A DNA stretch of 40,256 nt from Ardenticatenaceae bacterium (GCA_030065875.1 JASJCR010000059.1:1-40256); one strand, 5' to 3'; counted from the first letter of the stretch, positions 8,354 through 18,558 are shown. The notes: a model not told the origin generated them from the sequence alone. Numbers and translations: made by a program.

Positions 8354-8387
8354 GATGTGGGTGAGGATTTTAATCCTCACCCACATC
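8354..8387. promoter_or_regulatory. Intercistronic 16-bp hairpin after the sugar-binding gene
   Basis: The arms GATGTGGGTGAGGATT (8354-8369) and AATCCTCACCCACATC (8372-8387) are perfectly complementary with a two-base loop. The hairpin begins six bases after the stop codon of the minus-strand lipoprotein gene and has no downstream T-run on that strand. Placement after a solute-binding gene suggests 3'-end protection or partial attenuation, which would raise lipoprotein levels above the downstream enzymes, as known for malE-type operons. Confidence 0.75.
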
Positions 8388-8393
8388 TTCTCA

Positions 8394-11300
8394 CTATTGG
8401 GCCGCTTCTTCTACATTGTCGGCGGTGTATACGGTGAACGGGCCCATCAAGACCCGCAAACCACTGTCGCGGGTCGGGTCTTGCTCAATCGCGTATGTAC
8501 CCATGCGGCCGGCTTCGAAGGTTACCCCTTCTTTGGCTTCCATCTGGCCGGTGGCGATGAGATAGGTGGTGTAATAGCTGAGGTAACCCAGATCGACAAA
8601 GCTCCACAGGGCGAACTCGGGGGCGCAGCCGTTGAGGGTGAAGGTGACCATCTCGGCTGGCAGACCGAGACCGCTGACCTTGACGTCGTCGCACAACCCT
8701 TCATCCTGCATCGCCTTGGCGGCCGCGGCGATCCCCACGGTGGTGGGAGCCATGATCAGATCGAGATCCGGGTATTGATCGACGAGGGCCAGCGCCTGGT
8801 TGTAGCTTTCTTCCGACTGGTCGTTGCCGTAGACCAGGTCAACCAGCTCGATATTGGCGTAAGCCGCATCATTTTCCAGCACCTCGGTAAACGCCTCGTT
8901 CCAGGCGTTTTGATTGGCCGCATCTGGTGAAGCGGACAGAATGGCCAGCTGGCCGCCTTCTTCACCCAGAATCGAGAGGGCCATGTCGGCCATCACCTGG
9001 CCGGTTTCGTCAAAGTCAACCTGGGCGATGAAGAGGTCTTCACCCTCGGCCGATGGAATCGGGGAGTCCCAGGTGATGACGGTCATCCCGGCCTCCTTGG
9101 CCGCTTCGGCAGCCGGTCCAATCTGATCCCCCGCATTATTGGAGATCATAATGGCATCGACCCCCTGGGTGGTGGCCGTGGTCAAAATTTCGATCTGCCC
9201 GGCCACGCTGTTTTCCGGTGTGGGGCCAAGAAATTCGAGCTCTGATGGGTTTTCCAGCTCGGCCGCGGCTTCCTGCGCGCCGGTGTTCGCCTGGTCAAAG
9301 ACGAGAATCCCGAGGAATTTGGGCATCAGGACCATATCGACCGTGCGGCCGGGAACGGCCACGATGGCATCGCTGCCACCGCCGTCCGCCTGCGGCCCGG
9401 CGGCCGCCTCGACGTTATCAGCGTTATAAATCGTAAATGGCCCCATCAGGACGCGCAGCCCGCTGTCGCGGGTGGGGTCCGCTTCGATGGTGTATGTACC
9501 CATACGGCCGGCTTCAAAACGCACCCCAACCTCTGGTTCCATCTGGTCGGTGGCCAGTAGGTAGGTGGTGTAGAAGGTCAGATAGCCGAGATCGACAAAG
9601 CTCCACAGGGCGAACTCAGGGGCGCAGTCGTTGAGGGTAAACGAGACCATCTCGGCCGGCAGACCGAGGCCGCTGACCTTGACGTCGTCACACAATCCTT
9701 CGTCCTGCATCGCCTTGGCGGCCGCGGCAATCCCCACGGTGGTGGGGGCCATGATCAGCTCCATATCTGGATACTGGTCAACGAGGGCCAGCGCTTGGTT
9801 GTAGCTTTCTTCTGACTGGTCGTTGCCGTAGACGATGTCAAGTAGTTCCAGATTGGCGTAGGTCGGATCGTTTTCGAGGACCTCTTCCATGGCGGCGATC
9901 CAGGCGTTCTGGTTGGCCGCGTCCGGTGAAGCGGAAAGAATGGCAAACTGTCCGCCATCCTCCCCCAAAATCGAGAGGGCCATGTCGGCCATCACCTGAC
10001 CGGTCTGATCAAAATCGACCTGGGCGATAAAGAGATCTTCCCCTTCGGCCGACGGAATCGGCGAGTCCCAGGTGACTACGCTGATGCCGGCTTCCTGGGC
10101 CGCTGCGGCGGCCGGTCCGATCTGATCCCCGGCGTTGTTGGAGATCATAATGGCGTCCACCCCCTGCGTGGTAGAGGTGGTGACAATTTCAATTTGTCCG
10201 GCCACGCTGTTTTCCGGTGTGGGGCCGAGAAATTCAACGCTGTCGCCAACGCCCAGCTCACCGGCCGCTTCAACCGCACCCTCGTTGGCCTGATCAAAGA
10301 CCAAAATGCCGAGGAATTTAGGCAGCAGGACGGTGTTGATGTCTATGCCTGGCTCAGCCACAACCGGGCCGCTGCTGCCGCTGTCCGCCTGTGGTCCGGC
10401 GGCCGCCTCGACGTTGTCGGCGTTATAGACCGTAAACGGCCCCATCAGAACGCGGAGTCCATTGTCGCGAGTAGGGTCTTTTTCAATCGTATAAGAGCCC
10501 ATACGGCCGGCGTCAAACGTCGCCCCTTCTTCCGCTTCGATCATGCCGGAAGCGATGGCGTGGGTGGCGTAATAGGTCAGATAACCGAGATCGACAAAGC
10601 TCCACAGGGCGAATTCGGGAGCGCAGTCGTTGAGGGTAAACGAGACCATCTCGGCCGGCAGCCCCAGCCCGCTGACTTTGACGTCGTTACATAGCCCTTC
10701 ATCCTGCATCGCCTTGGCGGCCGCGGCGATCCCCACGGTGGTGGGGGCCATGATTAGCTCCATCTCCGGATATTGATCGACGAGGGCCAGCGCCTGGTTA
10801 TAGCTTTCTTCTGACTGGTCGTTGCCGTAGACGATGTCGAGCAGCTCCAGATTGGCGTATTCATCTTCAGTCAGCACCTCTTCCATAGCGGCGATCCAGG
10901 CGTTCTGGTTGGCTGCGTCCGGCGAAGCTGAGAGGACGGCAAACTGCCCCCCATCTTCTCCCAAAATTGAGAGGGCCATATCGGCCATCACCCGGCCGGT
11001 TTCATCAAAGTCAACCTGGGCGATAAACAGCTGTTCTCCTTCAGCGGAAGGAATTGGCGAGTCCCAGGTGACCACGGTCACGCCGGCGTCGAGGGCGGCC
11101 TGCGCGGCCGGTCCGATCTGATCCCCGGCGTTGTTGGAGATCATGACGGCGTCAACCCCCTGGGTGGCGGCCGTGGTGACAATTTCAATTTGACCGGCGA
11201 CGCTGTTTTCCGGCGTGGGTCCGAGAAATTCAAGGCCATCTTCAAGCCCAAGCTCACCGGCCGCTTCCAGCGCGCCTTCATACGCCTGATCAAAGACGAG

Positions 11301-11543
11301 AATACCGAGGAATTTAGGCAGCAGAATCGCGTTGAGGGAATCCATCATCTCTTCCTCTTCCGCCATTTCTTCCTCTTCTTCCGGCATTTCCTCCTCTTCC
11401 GGCTCCTCTACCGTTTCCGTTTCACCGGTTGTTGTTTCCTCATCCGGTGTTTCTTCGGCCGGAGGGGTGCCGCCGCCGCAGGCGACGAGAGCCAGCAAGA
11501 GCAATAGGGCAATTCCAGTGGTCAATAGATGTTTTTTGCTCAC
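8394..11543 (-). CDS. Lipoprotein with three tandem RhaS/RbsB-like sugar-binding domains
   Basis: 1049 residues. A lipoprotein signal (hydrophobic LLLLLALV then C22) is followed by a Glu-rich linker (about 43-66) and three homologous periplasmic-binding modules: about 70-383, 402-716 and 735-1046. Each contains PKFLGILVFDQA, FLGPTPENSVAGQIE, MISNNAGDQIGPAA, TWDSPIPSAEGE, FIAQVDFD, LSASPDAANQNAW, YGNDQSEESYNQAL, a Cys pair (C285/C307 in module 1) and ALWSFVDLGYL. A normal CUT2 binding protein has one such module of about 320 residues. The DNA repeats with a 999-bp period (CTCCACAGGGCGAA at 8602, 9601, 10600). Gly/Ser/Ala-rich linkers join modules. Start is GTG with GAGGAG upstream. It should deliver rhamnose or a rhamnoside to the adjacent ABC transporter; the ligand is inferred from the operon. 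Confidence 0.93.
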   Translation of the reverse strand: MSKKHLLTTGIALLLLLALVACGGGTPPAEETPDEETTTGETETVEEPEEEEMPEEEEEMAEEEEMMDSLNAILLPKFLGILVFDQAYEGALEAAGELGLEDGLEFLGPTPENSVAGQIEIVTTAATQGVDAVMISNNAGDQIGPAAQAALDAGVTVVTWDSPIPSAEGEQLFIAQVDFDETGRVMADMALSILGEDGGQFAVLSASPDAANQNAWIAAMEEVLTEDEYANLELLDIVYGNDQSEESYNQALALVDQYPEMELIMAPTTVGIAAAAKAMQDEGLCNDVKVSGLGLPAEMVSFTLNDCAPEFALWSFVDLGYLTYYATHAIASGMIEAEEGATFDAGRMGSYTIEKDPTRDNGLRVLMGPFTVYNADNVEAAAGPQADSGSSGPVVAEPGIDINTVLLPKFLGILVFDQANEGAVEAAGELGVGDSVEFLGPTPENSVAGQIEIVTTSTTQGVDAIMISNNAGDQIGPAAAAAQEAGISVVTWDSPIPSAEGEDLFIAQVDFDQTGQVMADMALSILGEDGGQFAILSASPDAANQNAWIAAMEEVLENDPTYANLELLDIVYGNDQSEESYNQALALVDQYPDMELIMAPTTVGIAAAAKAMQDEGLCDDVKVSGLGLPAEMVSFTLNDCAPEFALWSFVDLGYLTFYTTYLLATDQMEPEVGVRFEAGRMGTYTIEADPTRDSGLRVLMGPFTIYNADNVEAAAGPQADGGGSDAIVAVPGRTVDMVLMPKFLGILVFDQANTGAQEAAAELENPSELEFLGPTPENSVAGQIEILTTATTQGVDAIMISNNAGDQIGPAAEAAKEAGMTVITWDSPIPSAEGEDLFIAQVDFDETGQVMADMALSILGEEGGQLAILSASPDAANQNAWNEAFTEVLENDAAYANIELVDLVYGNDQSEESYNQALALVDQYPDLDLIMAPTTVGIAAAAKAMQDEGLCDDVKVSGLGLPAEMVTFTLNGCAPEFALWSFVDLGYLSYYTTYLIATGQMEAKEGVTFEAGRMGTYAIEQDPTRDSGLRVLMGPFTVYTADNVEEAAQ

Positions 11544-11584
11544 GTTTTTCTCCTCTGTGGGGTAATCAAAAACACTTACAGTTC

Positions 11585-11664
11585 AAAGTTTAAAGTGAAA
11601 AGTACAAAGAGAGACGACCGCCTCTTCTTTACACTTTTTACTTTACACTTGGCACTTTTAACTC
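11585..11664. repeat. Inverted seven-base-phased AAAGT/CTTT repeat
   Basis: The left arm carries AAAGT words at 11585, 11592 and 11599, and AAAGA at 11606. The right arm carries CTT words at 11627, 11634, 11641, 11648 and 11655. Phasing is 7 bp in both, and the arms are roughly complementary. It fills the 140-bp gap between the permease and lipoprotein genes. The same element occurs at 37633-37728. Confidence 0.8.
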
Positions 11665-11683
11665 CATCAGTTTTAGGCATACA

Positions 11684-12679
11684 TCATCCTCCTTCTTGCA
11701 CTTGAGTTCGTTGAAACTGCCGCCGTTTCAGGCGAGCATTAATGATTTGGGTCCAATTGGGCACCAGGACCGACAAAATCAGCAGGGCTCCAATCACACC
11801 GGTTTGGGTATTTCCGGTGATATTGGCCAGAGACATGCCGTTTCTGAGATTTAAAATCAGTATGATGGCCAGGGCCACCCCGGTAAGCGAGCCGGTTCCG
11901 CCAAAGATGCTGACACCCCCAAGCAAGACCATGGTGATGATATCCAGCTCAAACCCTTCGGCCGTGTTGCCGCGTACCGCGCCGAGGCGGGCGGCCAGCA
12001 GCAAGCCGGCCAGGGCGGCCGTGGTGCCAGAGATAATAAAGAGGGTCATCTTTACTCGCTTGACGTTGACGCCGGAGAAGCGAGCCACATCGAGGCTGTT
12101 GCCGATCACGTAGACGTAGCGACCAAACATCGAGCGCTGCAGGACGACGGCTGAAATGATTAACAGCACAAAAAAGATGATGATGGCCACCGGAATCGGA
12201 CCGACCAGCGGCTGCTGACCCAGGGCATCAAACCAGTCGGGGAACTCCCCGATTGACCGGTCTTCCACCAGGATGCGGGCCGCCCCTCGATAGCCGATTA
12301 ATCCGGCCAGAGTGACCACCAACGAGGGCAGACGCACATAGGCGATCCAGAAACCGTTAAACGCCCCACACAGCACGCCGGATAAAAGGGCGGCGAAGAT
12401 GGCTACCCCCATCGAGTATCCCTGGTCAAACAGATAGGCCAGGACACAGGCCGAGAGCCCCATCACGGAAGCCACGGAGAGATCGATTTCGGCATTGATA
12501 ATAACGAAGGCCATTGCCAGGGCCACGATAATTTTTTCAATCGACAGCTGGAAGAGGTTAATCTGATTGCCCAGGTTGAGATAAAAGGGTGACAGGATCA
12601 CGTTAATAATCACCACGATGATCAGGAGCAAAAGCAGTAATCCTTCCCAGCTTCTGAGGCGCTGCCAGTTAAAGCGCAT
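11684..12679 (-). CDS. CUT2-family sugar ABC transporter permease (second)
   Basis: A 331-residue inner-membrane permease of the BPD_transp_2 family (RbsC/AraH/RhaQ type), with about eight to ten hydrophobic segments. Typical features are a short cytoplasmic N-terminus followed by GLLLLLLIIVVIINVILSPF, the AEIDLSVASVMGLSA block near residue 63 (family consensus GxIDLSVGS), LPSLVVTLAGLIGYRG, VYVIGNSLDVARFSGVNVKRVK (the coupling region that contacts the ATPase) and LLGGVSIFGGTGSLTG. The ATG at 12679 follows GGAG and overlaps the previous permease gene by 11 bases, so it is translationally coupled. It pairs with the permease at 12669-13730 as a heterodimeric channel, probably the RhaQ counterpart. 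Confidence 0.93.
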   Translation of the reverse strand: MRFNWQRLRSWEGLLLLLLIIVVIINVILSPFYLNLGNQINLFQLSIEKIIVALAMAFVIINAEIDLSVASVMGLSACVLAYLFDQGYSMGVAIFAALLSGVLCGAFNGFWIAYVRLPSLVVTLAGLIGYRGAARILVEDRSIGEFPDWFDALGQQPLVGPIPVAIIIFFVLLIISAVVLQRSMFGRYVYVIGNSLDVARFSGVNVKRVKMTLFIISGTTAALAGLLLAARLGAVRGNTAEGFELDIITMVLLGGVSIFGGTGSLTGVALAIILILNLRNGMSLANITGNTQTGVIGALLILSVLVPNWTQIINARLKRRQFQRTQVQEGG

Positions 12680-13726
12680 GGGGGGTCTCCTTGAGCGGTT
12701 CCGCTTCGATATCTGAGAGGGTTTCCACTTCCGTGCGGGCCCAGAAGTTGCGCAGCCGGTCGAGAATCACCGCATCGGCCGCCACCGCCAGCAGAATGAG
12801 CAGTCCCAGCAGGGCATCGCGCCAGAATTCACTGATGATCGCCCAGCGGAGCAGGCTTTGCTCCAGGGTGGCGATCAGGATTGTGCCCAGCAGCGCGCCC
12901 AGCATGGTGCCGGAGCCGCCAAAGATATTGACTCCGCCAACGACGACGGCCGCCACGATTTGCAGCTCCAGCCCCAGCCCGGCCACGACGGTGATGTTGC
13001 CAAAGCGAGCCAGAAACATAAAGCCGCCCAGCCCGCTAAGCGCCCCACACAAAATAAAAGCGATGAGCATGGTGCGTTCAACCGGCAGGCCGGCCTGCGC
13101 GGCCGCATCCGGATTGGAGCCGATGGCGTACAAGCGGCGGCCCCACGGGAGATAAGTCATCACCAGCTGAAATAAGATGACGACCAGCACCGCCCAGACA
13201 AACATCCAGCGGATGTCAAAATTGCCAAATTCAACCAGATTTTTGCTGGGGAGCTCCACCAGCCAGGCGGGCAGCGAACTGGTAATGATCGTTTGCGCGT
13301 CGGAAAAATCAACGAGAATCGTGCGGTAGATGGCCAGCGTACCCAGGGTAGTGATGATGGCCGGCACTCGGCCGTAGGCGGTAATCAAGCCGTTGACCAG
13401 CCCCATGAGCCCCCCGACGCCGATGGCCAGGAGGACGGCCGTGATGGGAGACATGTCGTTGTTGGCGGCCAGCTGCTGCCCGACAAAGTAGGCGGTAAAG
13501 CCGACAATTGCCCCAACCGACAGGTCGATATTGCGCATGATGACCACCAGCGTCTGCCCCACGGCGACGACCAGAAGAATGGCCACGCTGGTCGTGATCC
13601 GGTTAAAAAGACGCGGGCTGTAGTAATTTTCGATTTGCGAGCCAAAGAAGAGGACGATTAGCAAAATGAGGAGCACGAGGACGAGCTCCCGGATTTGATC
13701 GGGATGTATCAGTCGTTTGAGGGTTT

Positions 13727-13730
<4 letters not shown>
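12669..13730 (-). CDS. CUT2-family sugar ABC transporter permease (first)
   Basis: A 353-residue inner-membrane permease. It has the family blocks MRNIDLSVGAIVGFTAY (about residues 65-81), YGRVPAIITTLGTLAIYR, LYAIGSNPDAAAQAGLPVERT (ATPase-coupling region) and VVGGVNIFGGSGTMLGALLG, with hydrophobic segments throughout and a charged C-terminal tail rich in Glu. Its length is typical. The ATG at 13730 follows GGAG and overlaps the ATPase stop (ATGA, four bases). Together with the next permease it forms the translocation pore, probably the RhaP counterpart of rhizobial RhaSTPQ-type rhamnose transporters; that name is inferred from context. Confidence 0.93.
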
Positions 13731-15235
<1,505 letters not shown>

Positions 15236-15267
15236 TGGCTTGTCTCCGGCAGTGAACTGGGCACGAA

Positions 15268-15339
15268 TTTTGTTGAATTTTGTTGAAATTTGGCGTAATT
15301 TGCGAAATATTAACACATTGCTACAATTTGTCAACAAAA
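15268..15339. promoter_or_regulatory. Operator: TTTTGTTGA direct and inverted repeats
   Basis: TTTTGTTGA occurs twice in direct orientation (15268-15276, 15278-15286; 10-bp period) and once inverted as TCAACAAAA (15331-15339). All three are in the 118-bp spacer between the divergent operon and regulator genes. The inverted copy overlaps the -35 of the leftward promoter and the ribosome-binding region of the regulator. Phased repeats of this type are typical operators of DeoR-family repressors; binding by the adjacent regulator is inferred. Confidence 0.65.
15307..15334 (-). promoter_or_regulatory. Sigma-70-type promoter for the rhamnose operon
   Basis: Reading leftward, TTGACA (15334-15329) and TAATAT (15312-15307) are separated by 16 bp: a perfect -35 and a near-perfect -10. 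The -35 is embedded in an inverted TTTTGTTGA copy, so a bound repressor would block it. It should drive the ATPase gene and the operon down to rhaB. Confidence 0.7.
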
Positions 15340-15353
15340 AGGATCAAAAAACC

Positions 15354-17033
15354 ATGACCACGACATTCGAACGCCGCCAGAAGCTGCTTAGAATTTTGGA
15401 AGAGCGGCCGGGCATCAAGGTTAAAAATCTGGCAGATTTGCTCGAGGTTTCCGAGGGAACCATCCGCAACGATTTGGACGCCCTGGAGAAAGAGACCAAG
15501 GTGCGGCGGGTGCGCGGCGGGGCGGTCCTGGTTGATGCGGCCGATCGCATCGATTTTTGGCACGCCGACCCGGAAACCGATGGGAAGCAGCGCATCGGCC
15601 GGCGAGCGGCCGAGATGATGACCGATGGGGACGCCATCTTTATGGATGATTCGACCACGGTGCGGGCGATGATCCCTTTTATGCGCGACTATCGGCGGCT
15701 GACGATTATCACCAACGGGCTGGAAACGGCGCGGCTGCTGGCCGGCACAACCAACACGGTGATTTTAATTGGAGGGGTCGTCAGCACCACCGGCCGTTCC
15801 ACCTCGACGCTGATGGGCATTTCCATGCTCAACGGGCTGCACATTCAAACCGCTTTTGTATCCGGCAACGGTTTTGCTCCCGAGGTCGGTTTAACCGAGC
15901 GTCAAATTGAAGAGGCGGCTCTCAAAAAAGAGGTGCTGGCCCGCAGCGGCCGGGTTGTGGCCCTGATGACCTCGTCTCGCCTGAATCAAATCAGCACCAC
16001 TCCGTTTGCCCCAACCGCCAGGCTTTCAGATTTGGTAACCGATGCGGATGTGCCGAAGAGCCTGCAGAAAGGGCTGTGGGATGGCGGGGTTAACCTGATC
16101 ATCTGCGGCCAGAACACCCTCCGTACGTACATGGTCAAAGATCAGCCGGCTCAGTTTACCATCGGTTTTGCCAATCAAAGCGAACGGCTGCCGTTTGCGG
16201 TGGACGTGCGGCGCGGCATTGAGCGGGCGGCGGGGGTGCTGAGCAACATCGACCTGGTGGTGGCCGACAACAAGCTCAGCGGAGAAGAAGCGCTGCGCGT
16301 GGCGGATCGGCTAATTCAGCGCGATATTGACCTGGTAATCGAATATCAAATCGACTATACCAGCGGCAGCCAGATCATAAACAAATTTCAGCAGCAGGGG
16401 ATTCCGGTAATCGCCGTGGACATCCCCATGGTGGGGGCAACATTTTTTGGGGTCGATAATTACAAAGCGGGTTATATGGCCGGGGAGGCACTGGGCACGT
16501 GGGTTTGTGAGGCGTGGCAGGGGGAAATCGATTTTCTCTTTGTACTGGAAGAGCCTCGGGCCGGTTCGCTGCCGGAGGCCAGGATTCAGGGGCAGCTGGA
16601 CAGCTTTCAAAGCAAGGTTGGTGAAATTCCGGCCGCACAAATCGTGAAGCTGGACAGCGGCAATCGGGCTGACATCAGCAAGCTGCACGTTCAGCAGGCT
16701 TTGGAAGAGATCCCGGCCGGTCACCGGATCGCCGTCGTTTCCTTTAATGACGAGGCGGCCTGGGGAGCCCTGCAGGCCGCACGAGCGCTGGATCGGGAGC
16801 AGGATGTGGTGATTGTAGGGCAGGGGGGTGACCGGCTGGTGCGAGATGAAATCCGCGATCCACACTCGCGTTTAATTGGCTCTACCGCTTACCGGCCGGA
16901 GGCGTATGGGGAACGGGTGCTGGAGCTGGCGCAGAAAATTTTGCGCGGGGAGTCGGTGCCCCCGGCCGTCTACATTGAACATGTATTTTTAACCAGCGCC
17001 AACATCGATCTGTACTATCCCCAGGAAGATTAA
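15354..17033 (+). CDS. DeoR-family regulator fused to a sugar-binding (periplasmic-binding-like) domain
   Basis: 559 residues. Residues 1-57 form a DeoR helix-turn-helix (RRQKLLRILEERPGIKVKNL, VSEGTIRNDLDALE, RRVRGGAV). About 75-235 form the DeoRC sugar-phosphate sensor (DGDAIFMDDSTTV, TIITNGLETARLL, GGVVSTTGRS, AFVSGNGF). About 265-556 form a type I periplasmic-binding-like domain (TIGFANQSERLPFAVDVRRGIERAA, IDLVIEYQIDY, IPVIAVDIPM, NYKAGYMAGEALG, IAVVSFNDEAAWGALQAARA, LIGSTAYRPEAYGERV), as in LacI effector domains. Ordinary DeoR proteins stop near residue 255. ATG 15354 follows AGGA; an in-frame upstream start at 15186 would overlap the divergent gene. It likely represses the rhamnose operon, with two ligand inputs (inference). 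Confidence 0.9.
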   Translation: MTTTFERRQKLLRILEERPGIKVKNLADLLEVSEGTIRNDLDALEKETKVRRVRGGAVLVDAADRIDFWHADPETDGKQRIGRRAAEMMTDGDAIFMDDSTTVRAMIPFMRDYRRLTIITNGLETARLLAGTTNTVILIGGVVSTTGRSTSTLMGISMLNGLHIQTAFVSGNGFAPEVGLTERQIEEAALKKEVLARSGRVVALMTSSRLNQISTTPFAPTARLSDLVTDADVPKSLQKGLWDGGVNLIICGQNTLRTYMVKDQPAQFTIGFANQSERLPFAVDVRRGIERAAGVLSNIDLVVADNKLSGEEALRVADRLIQRDIDLVIEYQIDYTSGSQIINKFQQQGIPVIAVDIPMVGATFFGVDNYKAGYMAGEALGTWVCEAWQGEIDFLFVLEEPRAGSLPEARIQGQLDSFQSKVGEIPAAQIVKLDSGNRADISKLHVQQALEEIPAGHRIAVVSFNDEAAWGALQAARALDREQDVVIVGQGGDRLVRDEIRDPHSRLIGSTAYRPEAYGERVLELAQKILRGESVPPAVYIEHVFLTSANIDLYYPQED

Positions 17034-17142
17034 GCAGTTCAAAGTAGATTGGGCCATAGCTTCCAAAGCCGCACCGTACCGACTTTAACCAACCTTTGGT
17101 CCGGGGCAATGACACTGATCGGCCAATGCGGGGGCTTGGCTA

Positions 17143-17170
17143 GTAGGGGCTTGGCTAGCCAAGCCCTTAC
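17143..17170. repeat. 28-bp near-perfect palindrome with GTAGGGGC ends
   Basis: GTAGGGGCTTGGCTAG pairs with CTAGCCAAGCCCTTAC, one mismatch, centred between 17156 and 17157. A direct copy of GGGGCTTGGCTAG lies just before it (17131-17143). It is located in the 271-bp gap between the regulator and the MFS gene, and may also act as a terminator of the regulator, though no T-run follows. Confidence 0.8.
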
Positions 17171-17304
17171 ACAAAGGCATTGGTTTCATCCTGGCCACAT
17201 CTACGAATTGTGATTCTCTCTGAGGATAGAATCTTTTTCCTGTAAACATTACACTTTTCACTGTTTTTTTGAGATTTGGCTTATGGCAGTAAAATTCATG
17301 CTCC

Positions 17305-18546
17305 ATGCCAACTAAACGACAACCAAAATTCTTTTACGGCTGGGTGATGCTGGGCATCGCCACAGTCGGTTCGATGATGACCACCCCAGGCCAAACGGCC
17401 GGGGTTTCTTTATTTACCCCCTCTTTTGAAGCCGCGCTGGGTCTTTCACGGACCCAGCAAACCGGTGCCTATGCCATGGGCACCTTTTTAGCGTCGTTGG
17501 CGATGACCTATGTCGGGGCGCAGATGGATCGCTTTGGCATTCGCCGCGTAATGGGTGTCGTGGTGGTTCTTTTTGGGATCGCTTGTGTGTACACCGGCTT
17601 TGTGAGCGGCTTCTGGACTCTGTTTATCGCCTTTTTATTTTTGCGCATGCTGGGGCAGGGTTCGCTGAGCCTACTGTCGCAAAACACGGTGGCCATGTGG
17701 TTTGATCGCCGCCTGGGGCTGGTGCAGGGGTTCGTCAACGTCGGTTTCTCTCTGGCTGCCGCTGGGATGCCGGTGCTGGTTTTTACCCTGATTGACCGCT
17801 TTGGCTGGCGGCTGACCTACCCGATTCTGGGCGGCATCGTGGTGGCCGTCTTGCTGCCGCTCATCCTCTTCTTCTATATTAACCGGCCGGAAGAAATCAA
17901 CCAGCGGCGGGATGGTGCCGCTCTCGGTGCCGTTTTATCCCCTCAGGAAGAACAGGCGATGAACGGAGGCGATTTCACGCTGGCGGAAGCGCTTAGAACC
18001 CCTGCTTACTGGATCATCGCCGGCATGATCTTCGCCGTCAGCATGATCGTCACCGGCGTGACCTTTAACGCCCTCTTTTTTTTTGGTGATGCCGGGCTGA
18101 CCGAGGGGCAAATTGCGACCGTGCTGGCTACCATCGGTTTGACCCAGGCGGTGGCCCAGATTTTTGCCGGCTGGCTGGCTGACTTGATTTCCCTGCGCTG
18201 GCTGGCGTTTGTCAACATGTGCGGTCAAACGCTGGCGATGGGAATTTTGCTGCAGGTTGATTCGATGTGGATGGCCATGGCATACGCGGTGACGGCCGGT
18301 CTATTTATTTCGCTCCACGCCGGGATCATCGGCCCGCTGTTTGCCCGCTACTACGGGCTGAGCCACCTGGGGAAAATCCGCGGCTCGATCTTTACGGCGA
18401 CCGTAGCCGGGTCAAGCGGCGGCCCGTTTGTCATGGGTGCCCTGTTTGATTGGACCGGCAGCTATACCCCCTCGATCGTGATTTTTATGGGCATCTATGC
18501 CCTTTTTGTGGTGCTGACCCCGTTCGCTCGGAAGCCGGTGAAATGA
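17305..18546 (+). CDS. Major facilitator superfamily transporter
   Basis: A 413-residue membrane protein with twelve expected transmembrane helices. The loop motif GAQMDRFGIRRVMG (about residues 73-86) matches the MFS motif between helices 2 and 3, and the related GWLADLISLRW appears in the second half. The beginning FYGWVMLGIATVGSMMTTPGQTAGVSLFTPSF resembles the oxalate/formate-antiporter and monocarboxylate group of MFS proteins. The ligand cannot be deduced. It is a separate transcription unit downstream of the regulator, on the same strand, with a strong hairpin after it (18559-18595). ATG 17305 has only a weak ribosome-binding site. Carriage of a rhamnose catabolic product (e.g. lactate-type acids) is a speculation based on location only. 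Confidence 0.88.
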   Translation: MPTKRQPKFFYGWVMLGIATVGSMMTTPGQTAGVSLFTPSFEAALGLSRTQQTGAYAMGTFLASLAMTYVGAQMDRFGIRRVMGVVVVLFGIACVYTGFVSGFWTLFIAFLFLRMLGQGSLSLLSQNTVAMWFDRRLGLVQGFVNVGFSLAAAGMPVLVFTLIDRFGWRLTYPILGGIVVAVLLPLILFFYINRPEEINQRRDGAALGAVLSPQEEQAMNGGDFTLAEALRTPAYWIIAGMIFAVSMIVTGVTFNALFFFGDAGLTEGQIATVLATIGLTQAVAQIFAGWLADLISLRWLAFVNMCGQTLAMGILLQVDSMWMAMAYAVTAGLFISLHAGIIGPLFARYYGLSHLGKIRGSIFTATVAGSSGGPFVMGALFDWTGSYTPSIVIFMGIYALFVVLTPFARKPVK

Positions 18547-18558
18547 GCGGGTCGCGCC

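Noticed and set aside
8343..11121. Several plus-strand ORFs opposite the triple receptor
   Set aside because: Antisense shadows that recur with the 999-bp module period.
15236..15337. A longer N-terminus for the ABC ATPase from ATG 15337
   Set aside because: It would translate the promoter itself; the family start matches ATG 15235 with a good ribosome-binding site.
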